Shown piece after piece: positions 6,965 to 15,778 of a stretch of 64,000 bases of DNA. The number at the start of each line of letters is the position of its first letter. Within the stretch, counting starts at the first letter, position 1. The translations under genes were made by a program, and so were the position numbers. This DNA is from Paenibacillus thalictri (GTDB lineage Bacteria; Bacillota; Bacilli; Paenibacillales; NBRC-103111). Below the pieces are notes generated by a model. It was not told where the DNA came from. It saw only the letters and a program-made list of their open reading frames with translations, and made no database searches. The DNA is taken from positions 62,001-126,000 of the forward strand of contig NZ_SIRE01000025.1 in NCBI RefSeq assembly GCF_004307995.1. The letters are read 5' to 3'.

Positions 6965-9900
6965 CTAATCGTTTATTAAAGCGGATTTTTGAAGCAATCG
7001 CTGCATGACCACCGCGACTTCAGCTCTTGTGATATAGGCTTCCGGAGCTATTGTTTCACCGCTTCTGCCGGAAATGATTCCGGCGCTTACGTTATCCGCA
7101 ACACCATTCAATGCCCAACTCGATACATTCTCGGCATCTACGAATGGATGAATTGTCAAATTCGCGCTTTGTCCGGGCTTTACTCCTTGCAGTTTCGTTA
7201 TCGCCATTGTCTTGGACAAGATCTGCATCGCCTGTTCGCGCGTAACTTTCTCCTCCGGACGGAAGGTACCGTCCTCAAACCCGTTGATTAACCGATACGC
7301 ATAGGCCGTTTGAATCGCGCTGCTGTACCAAGCCGTTCTCCTTACATCTGTAAACATAGTCTCACCGTTCTCCAGCCTTAAACCTAAGCTGCGCACCACA
7401 ATGGCTGCAAACTCGGCACGGGTAATGTCCTGATCCGGACTGAACAACTCGGTGCTCGCTCCGCTCACGACCATCCGCGAACCCATGTTATTGATCGCAG
7501 CTTTCGCCCAGTGATCCGCCACGTCCTTGAACTGAAGCGGACGCCACACTAACGTGTATGTGCTGTTGCTCAGGCTGTTAATCTCGGCGTAATACTTGCC
7601 ATCGACATAAACGATCTTCGTCGGCACGTGGCGGACTGCTCCGTCCGGCTCAATGACTACACCCGTAGTCATCCGGTTCGGATCGACTCCTTCCGGAATG
7701 GCAATCGTTCGTTTTACATAAGCGTTAAACTTCGCTACTTCTTCTGTTCGGTCGCCGTACAACGCTTTTACGCTAAAGTTCAGCGGGGGAACTACGATCT
7801 CCAGTCCGTTCGCCGCGGCTGCGTTTTGTACCACCTGAACCGTTTCATTCGGCGGTGTGGCAATCTCGATACGAATCTTGACGTCCTTCAGCTCCAAGCT
7901 GGTGCCGAAGCGTTCGGATATGGCATCAATGTTGATCTGCTGAGCCGGAAGCGTATAAGCCGCCTGTCCGGTGCGAATTTCCACCACCGCCTGATGCGCT
8001 TCCATGCTCTTCACCATACGTCCGTTCAACTCGCCGACAACGACAGCGCTAGCTGTGTTGACCGGTATCAAAATGACGGTCCGTTCGCCTTCTGCTTCAA
8101 GAAGCTGCTGCAGTTTTTGTTCATCGATGACAATTCGCGTCACCTGTTGACCATTGACTACTACCGTTGCGGCTGTGCCCGCGCTCTCCGCTTTGCCATT
8201 GACATACACAGCCGCGTCTGTATTAGCGGGTTCCGGAGCGGATGGTGTGGACGGCTGAGATGACGAACCGCCGCTGCCGCTTGACGGAACCCACGGGATC
8301 ACAGCAGCGGAAGCCTCAGATGAGATACTTTTGCCAAGGCGATTAATGGCTTTCACCGTAAAGGTGTAGGACGTGCCGTTCGTTAATCCGGTAATCGTAA
8401 TCGGACTTGCCGAACCAGTGACAACAAGATCGCCCGGGGAAGCGGTCACTTCATAGCCCGTTACAACACTTCCACCGTTATCGGCAGGACCGTTGAAGAA
8501 AACGGTTGCGCGGCCGCTGCCCGCAACTGACGATATGTCGATCGGAGCCGCCGGTACCGTTGCCGGGATTGCGCTCAATTCGTTGGAATAGGAACTGTCG
8601 CCTCCCACAATCGCCGCCTTTACGACGAAATAGTACGCTACTCCATTGGTCAATCCGGCTGCATCGTAACTGTAAACCGAACCCGCAACCGTGCCGACCT
8701 CCGTTCCATATACTTGGGAAGCTACGCTTCGGTAAACGGTATACCCTGTGGAACCCGGCACCGGAGTCCACGATAATTGGACATGGGCATTCCCCGCAAT
8801 TGCGCTGTATAAATTCGGGATGCCCGGCGTTAGAGCCTGCGGAATTGCGCTCACTTCATTGGAATAAGTGCTATCGCCCCCCGGATTCGCCGCTTTGATT
8901 ACAAAATAATAAGTTGTTCCGTTGATCAATCCCGTCACATCGTAGCGATAGGCAGATTCGGATACCGAAGTGATCGGGTCCCCGAACAAACCGGAGGTTT
9001 CACTCTTGTACACTTTATATCCCGTTGCTCCGGATACCGGATTCCAGATAAGGGTCACTTTTGCATTCCCTGCTGCAGCATCGACAATTGTCGGCTCCTC
9101 CGGGATTTGATTGACCGTTAATGCGGCGGATGCCGATGCTTTCGATTGCGATAGTGCGCCACTTGCAACCGCGCGATATTGATAGCCGCTCATCGCTTTA
9201 GACACGCCGGTGACGGTAAGGGTGGAAGTACTCGTACCGCTGTACGGAGCTTCATCGGTTATATTTGTGAAACCAGAGCCCGTATTCACCTGCCACTTGT
9301 AGTCGGTTGCACCTGCTGCGACGACTGTAAAATGAACAGTTCCACCTTCATCGGCCGTTTGATTGTCAGGTCCTGTCGTAATCGAAAGAGCGGGAAATAC
9401 GGTAACCTTGCCCACCGTCAAAGTCTTAACCATTTCGATAGCATTCGTATTGGTCATAGAAAATTGGTTGATGTCGGATTCGTCGGCGACCGTAAGCGCC
9501 TTGTCTCCAAGACTTGCGGTTTGCTTGATATTGAATCGGATATGAAAGAGCGTGTCGCCCGCTTCCTTGGCGGGAGTAAGTCCTTCCGACCAGGCGGCCA
9601 TAAGCCAACCGTCCGTATTGCTGTGATTGGCGGCAAACATCAAATTGTCGGCAGGATCGAATATATCTGCAACTTCGAGCGCCGCCGCGTCGAAGACGAT
9701 CCGAATTCCGTATGAACCTGCACTGGAAGAAGCTTGTGCTAAAGATACCGGTACGGTGACGTTCTCTCCCGGCACACCGGAAACACTACCGATGAGAACC
9801 GTCACTGTCCCAAACGCATTGACGGTGACGTTCGCTGTCTTCGTATTGGTCTGCCCGGTAACATCGCTCCATGAAATTCCGTCCCACTCCTGCTTCTGGA

Positions 9901-11848
9901 ACGTTGCCGTCACAGTATACGTTTCGGCCGCAGAAGAAACGTAAGCGGATATATATGTTCCTCCATTAGCTGCGAATGTACCGGATTTTCCTGTTTCCGA
10001 CGAAGTCCAGCTAACCGGTATGTAACGCTCGTCTCCACGGATCGAACCGCTAATCGATTGGCGGTCGCCCGTCGCTGTAAGCGTGATGGAATCCCCAACC
10101 GCTGCCGTCGTCGGACTCGCATTCATACTGTTGTTCGCAGTGTTCGCGACCGCAGCATAATACGCGGTATAGGTAATATCCGCTGTTACTGTTGTCGCAC
10201 CTACCTGCACCGCAGTAAGTAAAGTAACGCCGCCGTCTGTGCTCCAACCGGCAAATTTATATCCGTTGGTTGGCGTAACAGCCGGTACAGACACCGGGTT
10301 TCCTCCATGTGCGACTGTTTCTTTCGGCGAACTAACGGTTCCATGGACACCCGCGGCATAATTCACCTCGCGCTCTGTGACTACCACGGCTATCGTTTGA
10401 CCGAACTTCATGGCCTTGCCGGCCGCATCCACTTCCGCAATCGCGATTTTGTCGCCGTTCACTGCCACGATAATGCCGTCACTCGGCAGATCCGTATAGC
10501 CCGATAGCGTATCGCCTACTTTCGGTATGGTCACCGTGCCGCTTCCTTCATTCTTATACACATTCTTGTTCCCGACACCAACGGTTTGGGCCACACTTAT
10601 TTTCGTCTTTCCGTTGTTCGATGCGCCTGTTACGTCAGCTGCCGTCACGGTCATTCCAGCAGCTTCCTCGGGGCCAGATGGCGGCATTGCTTTCAATATG
10701 GGATAACTTCCATTCTCGGGGGACCAAACATTGGGGTCCCAGCCGGTATAAGTGGCGGCTTGCTTTAATTCGGCGATCGTTTTTCCAGTGACCGAGGAAG
10801 TCGTTTGATTGCCAATTGCCTTTACATTGTCGTCCGTATTGAAATACGAATTGCCGGCAAAGGTAGCGGTAGTCTGATTAAAACCGATCAATCCTCCTAC
10901 ATTGCTAGGTCCAGCAGCTTTTCCAGCCGCAAATGAATTCTCAATGCGAGGCGTATAGGTGGCGGTATAACCGTTAGAGCCGATCAACCCGCCTACTTTT
11001 CCTGCGTTACCGCTATCTCCGGTGACATTGCCTGTTGCATAGCTGAACTTGAGCAGCCCGTTATGTGAGCCAATAAGCCCCCCGAGATCCCTGCCGCCTG
11101 TCACATCTCCGCTGGCAATCGAATTCAAGATCGTTCCTAGATTGAATCCGACAAGTCCGCCTGCTATGCCATTGGCACTGGTCACATGAATATTAGTAAA
11201 GCTCGACTCGATCGTGGCACTAGCTGCATTCGCTCCTGCCATTCCGCCAATATTTAAGCTGGAGGTGCTGCTGCCACCTTGAATTATGCTGGTTGCGTCG
11301 GTCCCGGTTACGGAGCTTTCAGTAATCGTTGTAGCGTTTAGCGTATTACCGACCAATCCACCGATTCCATTCGTACCCGTTATCTCGGAGACGACGACAT
11401 GAACTTGCGTTACGGTACCGTCGGTGATTTTTCCGGCCAGGGCGCCTTTGCGGTTTCCATCTGTCCCTGTAATGTTCACATTGGTCAACTTCAGATTTTT
11501 AACGGCTCCCCCTGCCCCGATCTCGGAAAATAGACCCCGATCATCAGAAGCGGAAGTAATCGTAAGATTGGAAATCGTATGCCCGTCTCCGTCCAAAGAA
11601 CCTTTGAATAAATTTAACGGCGTCCATTCCCCGGTCAAGACGATATCCGCGGCCAGCTTATAATGTGCGGTTGAATTATTGTTGATATTGCGAAGATCGG
11701 TGCTGCTCGTAATCAGATAGGGAGATAATTGCGTCCCGCTGCCTCCGCCGAAGGCATGCGCTTCGCGACCCATGAGACTAAGTGACAAAGTAATGCAAAC
11801 CAGCAATGTGAATAGTCTGAATGTCGCTGTCTTATCTAGTAATTTCAA
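6965..11848 (-). CDS. Giant modular SLH surface protein (GLUG, cohesin-like, Ig-like, FnIII, SLH)
   Basis: 1627 residues. A signal peptide ends near AHA (about 33). Residues ~70-390 hold repeated GLUG-type motifs (GGLVGFNLGTILNSIASGDV and similar). About 490-560 is a bacterial InlB/Listeria-Bacteroides-type repeat (GYKFAGWSTDGG), about 690-830 a cohesin-like beta domain (GVPGENVTVPVSLAQ), about 840-930 an Ig-like domain, about 935-1210 three fibronectin-III-like domains (GLTNGTSYTFTVKAIN), then a Ser/Gly/Pro linker, a conserved pre-SLH domain and three SLH repeats (about 1440-1620). It is anchored to the wall through the SLH part, with the stalk presenting an adhesive or binding head. No catalytic domain is visible. 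It starts at TTG, 7 nt after GGAGG. It may be an adhesin or a polysaccharide-binding scaffold. Confidence 0.85.
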   Translation of the reverse strand: MKLLDKTATFRLFTLLVCITLSLSLMGREAHAFGGGSGTQLSPYLITSSTDLRNINNNSTAHYKLAADIVLTGEWTPLNLFKGSLDGDGHTISNLTITSASDDRGLFSEIGAGGAVKNLKLTNVNITGTDGNRKGALAGKITDGTVTQVHVVVSEITGTNGIGGLVGNTLNATTITESSVTGTDATSIIQGGSSTSSLNIGGMAGANAASATIESSFTNIHVTSANGIAGGLVGFNLGTILNSIASGDVTGGRDLGGLIGSHNGLLKFSYATGNVTGDSGNAGKVGGLIGSNGYTATYTPRIENSFAAGKAAGPSNVGGLIGFNQTTATFAGNSYFNTDDNVKAIGNQTTSSVTGKTIAELKQAATYTGWDPNVWSPENGSYPILKAMPPSGPEEAAGMTVTAADVTGASNNGKTKISVAQTVGVGNKNVYKNEGSGTVTIPKVGDTLSGYTDLPSDGIIVAVNGDKIAIAEVDAAGKAMKFGQTIAVVVTEREVNYAAGVHGTVSSPKETVAHGGNPVSVPAVTPTNGYKFAGWSTDGGVTLLTAVQVGATTVTADITYTAYYAAVANTANNSMNASPTTAAVGDSITLTATGDRQSISGSIRGDERYIPVSWTSSETGKSGTFAANGGTYISAYVSSAAETYTVTATFQKQEWDGISWSDVTGQTNTKTANVTVNAFGTVTVLIGSVSGVPGENVTVPVSLAQASSSAGSYGIRIVFDAAALEVADIFDPADNLMFAANHSNTDGWLMAAWSEGLTPAKEAGDTLFHIRFNIKQTASLGDKALTVADESDINQFSMTNTNAIEMVKTLTVGKVTVFPALSITTGPDNQTADEGGTVHFTVVAAGATDYKWQVNTGSGFTNITDEAPYSGTSTSTLTVTGVSKAMSGYQYRAVASGALSQSKASASAALTVNQIPEEPTIVDAAAGNAKVTLIWNPVSGATGYKVYKSETSGLFGDPITSVSESAYRYDVTGLINGTTYYFVIKAANPGGDSTYSNEVSAIPQALTPGIPNLYSAIAGNAHVQLSWTPVPGSTGYTVYRSVASQVYGTEVGTVAGSVYSYDAAGLTNGVAYYFVVKAAIVGGDSSYSNELSAIPATVPAAPIDISSVAGSGRATVFFNGPADNGGSVVTGYEVTASPGDLVVTGSASPITITGLTNGTSYTFTVKAINRLGKSISSEASAAVIPWVPSSGSGGSSSQPSTPSAPEPANTDAAVYVNGKAESAGTAATVVVNGQQVTRIVIDEQKLQQLLEAEGERTVILIPVNTASAVVVGELNGRMVKSMEAHQAVVEIRTGQAAYTLPAQQINIDAISERFGTSLELKDVKIRIEIATPPNETVQVVQNAAAANGLEIVVPPLNFSVKALYGDRTEEVAKFNAYVKRTIAIPEGVDPNRMTTGVVIEPDGAVRHVPTKIVYVDGKYYAEINSLSNSTYTLVWRPLQFKDVADHWAKAAINNMGSRMVVSGASTELFSPDQDITRAEFAAIVVRSLGLRLENGETMFTDVRRTAWYSSAIQTAYAYRLINGFEDGTFRPEEKVTREQAMQILSKTMAITKLQGVKPGQSANLTIHPFVDAENVSSWALNGVADNVSAGIISGRSGETIAPEAYITRAEVAVVMQRLLQKSALIND

Positions 11849-12357
11849 GGCTGCTCCTCCACTTGTACAATGATTCTAATTTTTATAAATTGTACTGAAT
11901 AACTATTACATGTAATGGTTTCGATTCGACTTCCCTCTAGCAGAAGCAATAGGCGAAGCGGTTTACTGAGGAGTTGCCCCCGAAGCTTCAATCCCCCCTT
12001 TTATGGTAGGAATGGTTATTTTCCTAATCATAACAATTAAGGACTGAACAATTTCTGAACAAATACAAATAGCTTCTTTATTCGCCACAAAGGAGATCCA
12101 TGGTTGTAATAGAACGGCAAAAGCCCTCGTCCATAGTTTATGGACAAGGGCGAAGGTCTTCGGATGCTTCTTTAGGTAGACTTTTGCAGCACCCTCTCTT
12201 GGAGATGTGAATAATGCTACCCCAATTGCATGGATCCCTCGGCCCATGGCATACTAATCTTGTGAAAAGGCGGAAATTGCGCTATGATCTAACCATTCAT
12301 CGGCAGCGGCGAAGCCGCATCATCTGCCGGACGACATCTACGGATGAGGTGAACCTC
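11849..12357. other. Gene-free gap upstream of the giant SLH gene
   Basis: The part next to the SLH gene is AT-rich and holds an inverted repeat, GTACAAT (11865-11871) and ATTGTAC (11889-11895), close to the TTG start, possibly an operator or a leader hairpin. A terminator-like hairpin lies in the middle, and the right end is the leader of the Toprim gene. A 94-codon minus-strand frame here is not convincing. Confidence 0.5.
12119..12151 (-). terminator. Orphan terminator-like hairpin
   Basis: On the minus strand GCCCTTGTCCATA pairs completely (one G-U) with TATGGACGAGGGC over a 3-nt loop, followed by TTTT. No gene that it would serve is visible upstream on that strand, so it may be a remnant of a lost gene or a repeat. 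Confidence 0.5.
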
Positions 12358-12359
12358 AT
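12344..12359 (+). promoter_or_regulatory. Palindrome covering the ribosome site of the Toprim gene
   Basis: ATGAGGTGAACCTCAT is a perfect palindrome with a 2-nt centre. It contains the GAGGT ribosome site and the first two bases of the ATG. A GCGGC-GAA-GCCGC hairpin precedes it. Such a fold could limit translation, or it may be chance. Confidence 0.4.
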
Positions 12360-12741
12360 GTCCATCGCCATTATCGTGGAAGGCAAAAACGACAAAAGCC
12401 GCCTGAGGCGGCTTCTTACGAGTGACGTATTAATTTTGTGCACCTTCGGTTCGTTGAATACGGACAAGCTGGAGGCGCTGAAGAAAAAAGCCGGAGACCG
12501 GCAAATTTATTTGTTCACGGACAACGACGCTTCGGGCAAAAAAATCCGCGGCATCCTGCGGGACACGTTTCCCGATGCCGAGCAGATCTATACTCGCCGG
12601 GGTTACGCCGGAGTCGAAGGGACACCGGACGAATATATCGTTTTGCAGTTGGAGAAAGCCGGCTTGGACGAATTTATCGTCTACCCGGAGGAAGACCCCG
12701 CGATTGCCAGCCACCCCCACATCCCCACTCCCAGAACATAA
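12358..12741 (+). CDS. Small Toprim-domain protein (YusF-like)
   Basis: 127 residues, essentially only a Toprim domain. MSIAIIVEGKND supplies the conserved Glu, and LFTDNDASGKKIR supplies the Asp-x-Asp metal site, as in DnaG, topoisomerases and RNase M5. Stand-alone Toprim proteins of this length occur in Bacillales (YusF type) and may be nucleases or nucleotidyl-transferring enzymes; the reaction is not known to me. The ATG follows GATGAGGTG. A GTG three codons earlier is possible. The gene converges on the SCO gene with a 7-nt gap. Confidence 0.8.
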   Translation: MSIAIIVEGKNDKSRLRRLLTSDVLILCTFGSLNTDKLEALKKKAGDRQIYLFTDNDASGKKIRGILRDTFPDAEQIYTRRGYAGVEGTPDEYIVLQLEKAGLDEFIVYPEEDPAIASHPHIPTPRT

Positions 12742-12748
12742 CCGGAGC

Positions 12749-13366
12749 TTACGATTTGCTTAATCGGATAAGATCTTCGGCGACTTCGTCGATGTTCAAA
12801 TCGGGGTCGTTGCCATTATAGAACGAGCGGATTTTATTCGAGCTGTCGACCAGCAGGATGGCATTGCTATGCGAGAATGTGCCTGTTTTATCGTCTTTGA
12901 CGACCATCACGCCGTATTTCTCGGCAAGTTCAATCGTTTTCTTCTCATCGCCCCGCAGGAAAAACCATCCCTTCGGATCGGCGTGATAGCGGCCTGCGAA
13001 TTCGTTTAAGGCGGGCCGGGTATCTTTAGTCGGATCAAACGAAATCGATACAATCGATGCTTTCGTGCCAAACGCACCTTTTTTCGCTAAGGCATCCTGC
13101 ACTTTGGATAATGTGTACGTCGTCGGCAAGCAGACGTCCGGGCAAGTGGCGTAGAAGAAGTACACCAGCTTTGCTTTTCCTTGTAGCTGAGATAGGCTTA
13201 CTTGCGCCCCGTCGATATTTTCCAATTGAAACTCCGGCGCCGCCTTGGACATCGGATACTGCTTTTCATTCCCCTTCAGCAGCGTCAAACCGAAATAAAC
13301 GATCAATCCGAGCAGCAGCACCATCACAACAAGCCGAAACCCGTTTTTCTTCAAAAAATCCGCCAT
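12749..13366 (-). CDS. SCO1/SenC-family copper chaperone
   Basis: 205 residues. An N-terminal membrane anchor (LVVMVLLLGLIVYFGLTLL) is followed by a thioredoxin-like domain facing the cell exterior. The copper ligands are visible: Cys75 and Cys79 in ATCPDVCLP, and the conserved His in GTFSHSNAILL. SCO proteins deliver copper to the CuA centre of cytochrome c oxidase. The gene lies directly downstream of heme O synthase, which supplies the heme of the same enzyme, although the oxidase subunit genes are not in this window. I chose the ATG of MADFLKK, with GAGAGGGG about 10 nt upstream; the longer frame crosses the terminator between the two genes. Confidence 0.9.
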   Translation of the reverse strand: MADFLKKNGFRLVVMVLLLGLIVYFGLTLLKGNEKQYPMSKAAPEFQLENIDGAQVSLSQLQGKAKLVYFFYATCPDVCLPTTYTLSKVQDALAKKGAFGTKASIVSISFDPTKDTRPALNEFAGRYHADPKGWFFLRGDEKKTIELAEKYGVMVVKDDKTGTFSHSNAILLVDSSNKIRSFYNGNDPDLNIDEVAEDLIRLSKS

Positions 13367-13385
13367 CTGTTCCGTTCCCCTCTCC

Positions 13386-13412
13386 AAAAAAAAATCCCAT
13401 GATATCATGGGA
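13386..13412 (-). terminator. Terminator between ctaB and the SCO gene
   Basis: On the minus strand TCCCATGATATCATGGGA is a perfect 18-nt palindrome followed by nine T. It lies between ctaB and the SCO gene, so SCO expression needs read-through or its own promoter. Confidence 0.85.
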
Positions 13413-13436
13413 CCTTACTTATTCATACGAACTGAA

Positions 13437-14372
13437 TCAACCTCGGGAAATCGTATCGATCACCATGACCAGGAACAAAATCGTCAAATAGTTAATCGAA
13501 AAAATAAACATTTTCTTAGCCCACAGCACTTCATCTTCCGCTTTGAAGCCCTTGATGCTCATAACCGCCCACCATAAGCCAAGCGCCGCAGCTACATACA
13601 AATAAATTTGTCCGGTGTAGCCAAAGAACGTCAGCAAAAGCGATACCGGTACTAGCAGCACGATATAACGAACCATGCTGATCTTCGTCACATATGAACC
13701 TCTGACTACCGGCAGCAGCGGGAATCCGGCTGCGCGATACTCTTCCATCCGGCGAATGCCCAACGCCCAGAAATGAGGCGGCTGCCACAAAAACATAATG
13801 CCGAACAACGTTAGCGCAATTTTGTCAAACTCCGGAACGACTGCACAATAACCGATGACCGGCGGAATCGCACCCGAAAAACTGCCCACAAAAGTGCTCC
13901 ATACCGATGTCCGTTTAAACCAGGCCGTATAAATCCATACATAAACGAACAGCCCAATCATCCCCAGCAGCGCCGCCAGCGGGTTGGCCAGCAGTCCCAG
14001 CACGAGAATCCCTACCACGCCAAGCGTAATGCCATAGCCGAGTACAAGCTGCGGCGAGATATTGCCGGAAGCAAGCACACGCTTCTGAGTCCGGGCCATC
14101 TTCGTATCCATATCGCGGTCCAAATAATTGTTGAGCACGCAGCCGGAAGCCATTACAAGCGCAGTACCCAGCAGCGTCACGATCATCAATACCCAGTCGA
14201 TCTTCCAACCGGAAGCGACCCAAAAACCGCCGAAAGCCGTAATTGAATTTGAAAAAATGATGCCCGGCTTCGCCAATTGAACGAAATCTCTCCATGTAAC
14301 CGAGTAGGTCCCCGCTTCTGCGGCCGGCGCCTGACTCGTCGCGTTTAAATCAAGCTCTAATGGTTTCTCCAT
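13437..14372 (-). CDS. ctaB: Protoheme IX farnesyltransferase (heme O synthase)
   Basis: 311 residues, the usual length for CtaB/CyoE. It transfers a farnesyl group to the vinyl side chain of protoheme to give heme O, the precursor of heme A for terminal oxidases, and sits in the membrane as a UbiA-type prenyltransferase. The motif NNYLDRDMDTKMARTQKR is the first Asp-rich prenyl diphosphate site of this family, and the second conserved region is around FLWQPPHFWALGIRR. About eight or nine hydrophobic spans are present. The ATG is preceded by AGGAGGACATCAAGC. It lies upstream of an SCO chaperone on the same strand. The adjacent ctaA and oxidase genes common in Bacillus are not here. Confidence 0.95.
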   Translation of the reverse strand: MEKPLELDLNATSQAPAAEAGTYSVTWRDFVQLAKPGIIFSNSITAFGGFWVASGWKIDWVLMIVTLLGTALVMASGCVLNNYLDRDMDTKMARTQKRVLASGNISPQLVLGYGITLGVVGILVLGLLANPLAALLGMIGLFVYVWIYTAWFKRTSVWSTFVGSFSGAIPPVIGYCAVVPEFDKIALTLFGIMFLWQPPHFWALGIRRMEEYRAAGFPLLPVVRGSYVTKISMVRYIVLLVPVSLLLTFFGYTGQIYLYVAAALGLWWAVMSIKGFKAEDEVLWAKKMFIFSINYLTILFLVMVIDTISRG

Positions 14373-14581
14373 GCTTGATGTCCTCCTGCAAGTTTTGCGG
14401 CTCGCGCAAAACGTACTTCAAAACATGCCGGCGTCTTCAAAGCAAACACGCGATGAACGATCCGCATATTGATTTCATCCGCTCCAGCACAATTAATATA
14501 ATAGCAATCGGAACTTCTTTTGACAACAAACGCACCCATGAGTTCATAAAATTGTCGGATTATATCCGGCGCCGGCGTGCT

Positions 14582-14788
14582 TCAAAATTGCTCGAACGAC
14601 CATATATAAAAGCAGTCCGGACAGTACTTCTCACCGCTCGGAAGGGTCTCAATCTCCGGACAGGTGCAGATGCTTTGCTCGTTTCTGATTTCCATATCCA
14701 CCGCTTCAAGCTGGCGGATCAGCTCGGCTCTATGCTCGAACAGCTTCTCCAATTTGGCCCGGTCCGCCCGCGGACGCACATCGCTCAT
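14582..14788 (-). CDS. Small Cys-rich (zinc-ribbon-like) protein of unknown function
   Basis: 68 residues. The N-terminal half is a charged, probably helical segment (DRAKLEKLFEHRAELIRQLE). The C-terminal half has CTCPEIETLPSGEKYCPDC, two Cys pairs spaced like a treble-clef or ribbon zinc site. AAGGGG lies about 10 nt before the ATG. It lies upstream of ctaB on the same strand with a 209-nt gap. I do not recognise a family; a link to heme or copper assembly would be only positional. Confidence 0.6.
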   Translation of the reverse strand: MSDVRPRADRAKLEKLFEHRAELIRQLEAVDMEIRNEQSICTCPEIETLPSGEKYCPDCFYIWSFEQF

Positions 14789-14821
14789 TGTTGTTTAACC
14801 CCTTTTTATACTAAATAATAG

Positions 14822-14860
14822 ACAAAAAGAGAGCGCTGCCAGTTGCCTATGGCAAGCTCC
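14822..14860 (-). terminator. Terminator at the end of the urease operon
   Basis: On the minus strand GAGCTTGCCA pairs with TGGCAGCGCTC (one bulge), followed by TCTTTTTGTC. It lies about 65 nt beyond the ureD stop. Confidence 0.7.
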
Positions 14861-14926
14861 CTTTTCATTTATGCTCGGCTTGGCCGGGTAAAATTATTCA
14901 CTCTTCACTGTGCAACCGCCGCAGCG

Positions 14927-15778
14927 TCATTTGCCGATTTCCAGAGGAGGCAGCCCAAACAACAGCAGCCGCAGAGCGCCCCATACCGAGCGCAGCAGCC
15001 GCTGAATCGGTTCGGCCCCGGTTCCAAGCACGTTCAGCACAAGCCCATGCTTGTACGTCAACGACACGCCCGCGGAAAAGCGGTAGGCCGGGTCGCTCTC
15101 CAAATAACTGCGCACCGTATCTCTGACGGTATCGACGTGTTTGGAGCAAATCCCTTCGCGAAAAACACATAACGAACCGAGATGCGTAAAGCCGTTCCAG
15201 CCTCCTTTGGCGTTAAAACTCGTGGAAGCGGGTTGGATGTTTTGCCTGCCGGAATAAACGGTTTCTCCGTTGTAAAATACCGACAGCTTGCTCTTGTAGC
15301 TATCGAATTGAAAAAGCTCGCCGCGCGACATCCGGCCAGGACACAGTATCTCCGAAACGATGAGCGCACTTCCCGCCTCCATTCGGATCTCCGTGTGGGA
15401 TACCAAAGCAGCGTCCTTATACAGCATAACCGGTTCCGGAATATATTCAAACAGCGAGTCTGCGCGCAGCAGCACGGTCGTTTGCTGAACCGATGGCACC
15501 AGCGGACCGCCGGCATATTTACGCGAGGGGTGTACCTTGGTCATTGACTGATTTGTCGCATAAACATGCGCGCCTTCTCCCAGCTCCCACTTGAACTTAT
15601 AACGATCGCCCGCCATCATCCCGGGAGAAGCGTCCATTACATATACGCCGAGCTGGCCGTGGGCCAAGGAAAAAGGCTTGGCAATTTTCAGCGGGTAACT
15701 GTGAAATTTACGGGAGAGTCTTGTGGACTCCCCCGTCTTGACGAATTCCGCTTCCATGCTTGCGCTCAATTCAGGCAT
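14927..15778 (-). CDS. ureD: Urease accessory protein UreD (UreH)
   Basis: 283 residues. UreD forms the platform on which UreF and UreG bind the urease apo-enzyme so that nickel can be delivered. Family features are SPGMMAGDRYKFKWEL near residue 50, the conserved TNQSMTKVHPS segment and the RGELFQFDSYKS block. It is the last gene of the operon, and its ATG overlaps the 3' end of ureG by 8 nt (ATGCCTGA), so the two are probably translationally coupled. A terminator follows it. Confidence 0.93.
   Translation of the reverse strand: MPELSASMEAEFVKTGESTRLSRKFHSYPLKIAKPFSLAHGQLGVYVMDASPGMMAGDRYKFKWELGEGAHVYATNQSMTKVHPSRKYAGGPLVPSVQQTTVLLRADSLFEYIPEPVMLYKDAALVSHTEIRMEAGSALIVSEILCPGRMSRGELFQFDSYKSKLSVFYNGETVYSGRQNIQPASTSFNAKGGWNGFTHLGSLCVFREGICSKHVDTVRDTVRSYLESDPAYRFSAGVSLTYKHGLVLNVLGTGAEPIQRLLRSVWGALRLLLFGLPPLEIGK

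Noticed and set aside
6965..11848. Plus-strand frames opposite the giant SLH gene
   Set aside because: The minus strand has a continuous modular protein with signal peptide and SLH repeats; the others are shadows.
11963..12247. 94-codon minus-strand frame
   Set aside because: It runs through the orphan terminator hairpin, has no ribosome site and no recognisable domain.
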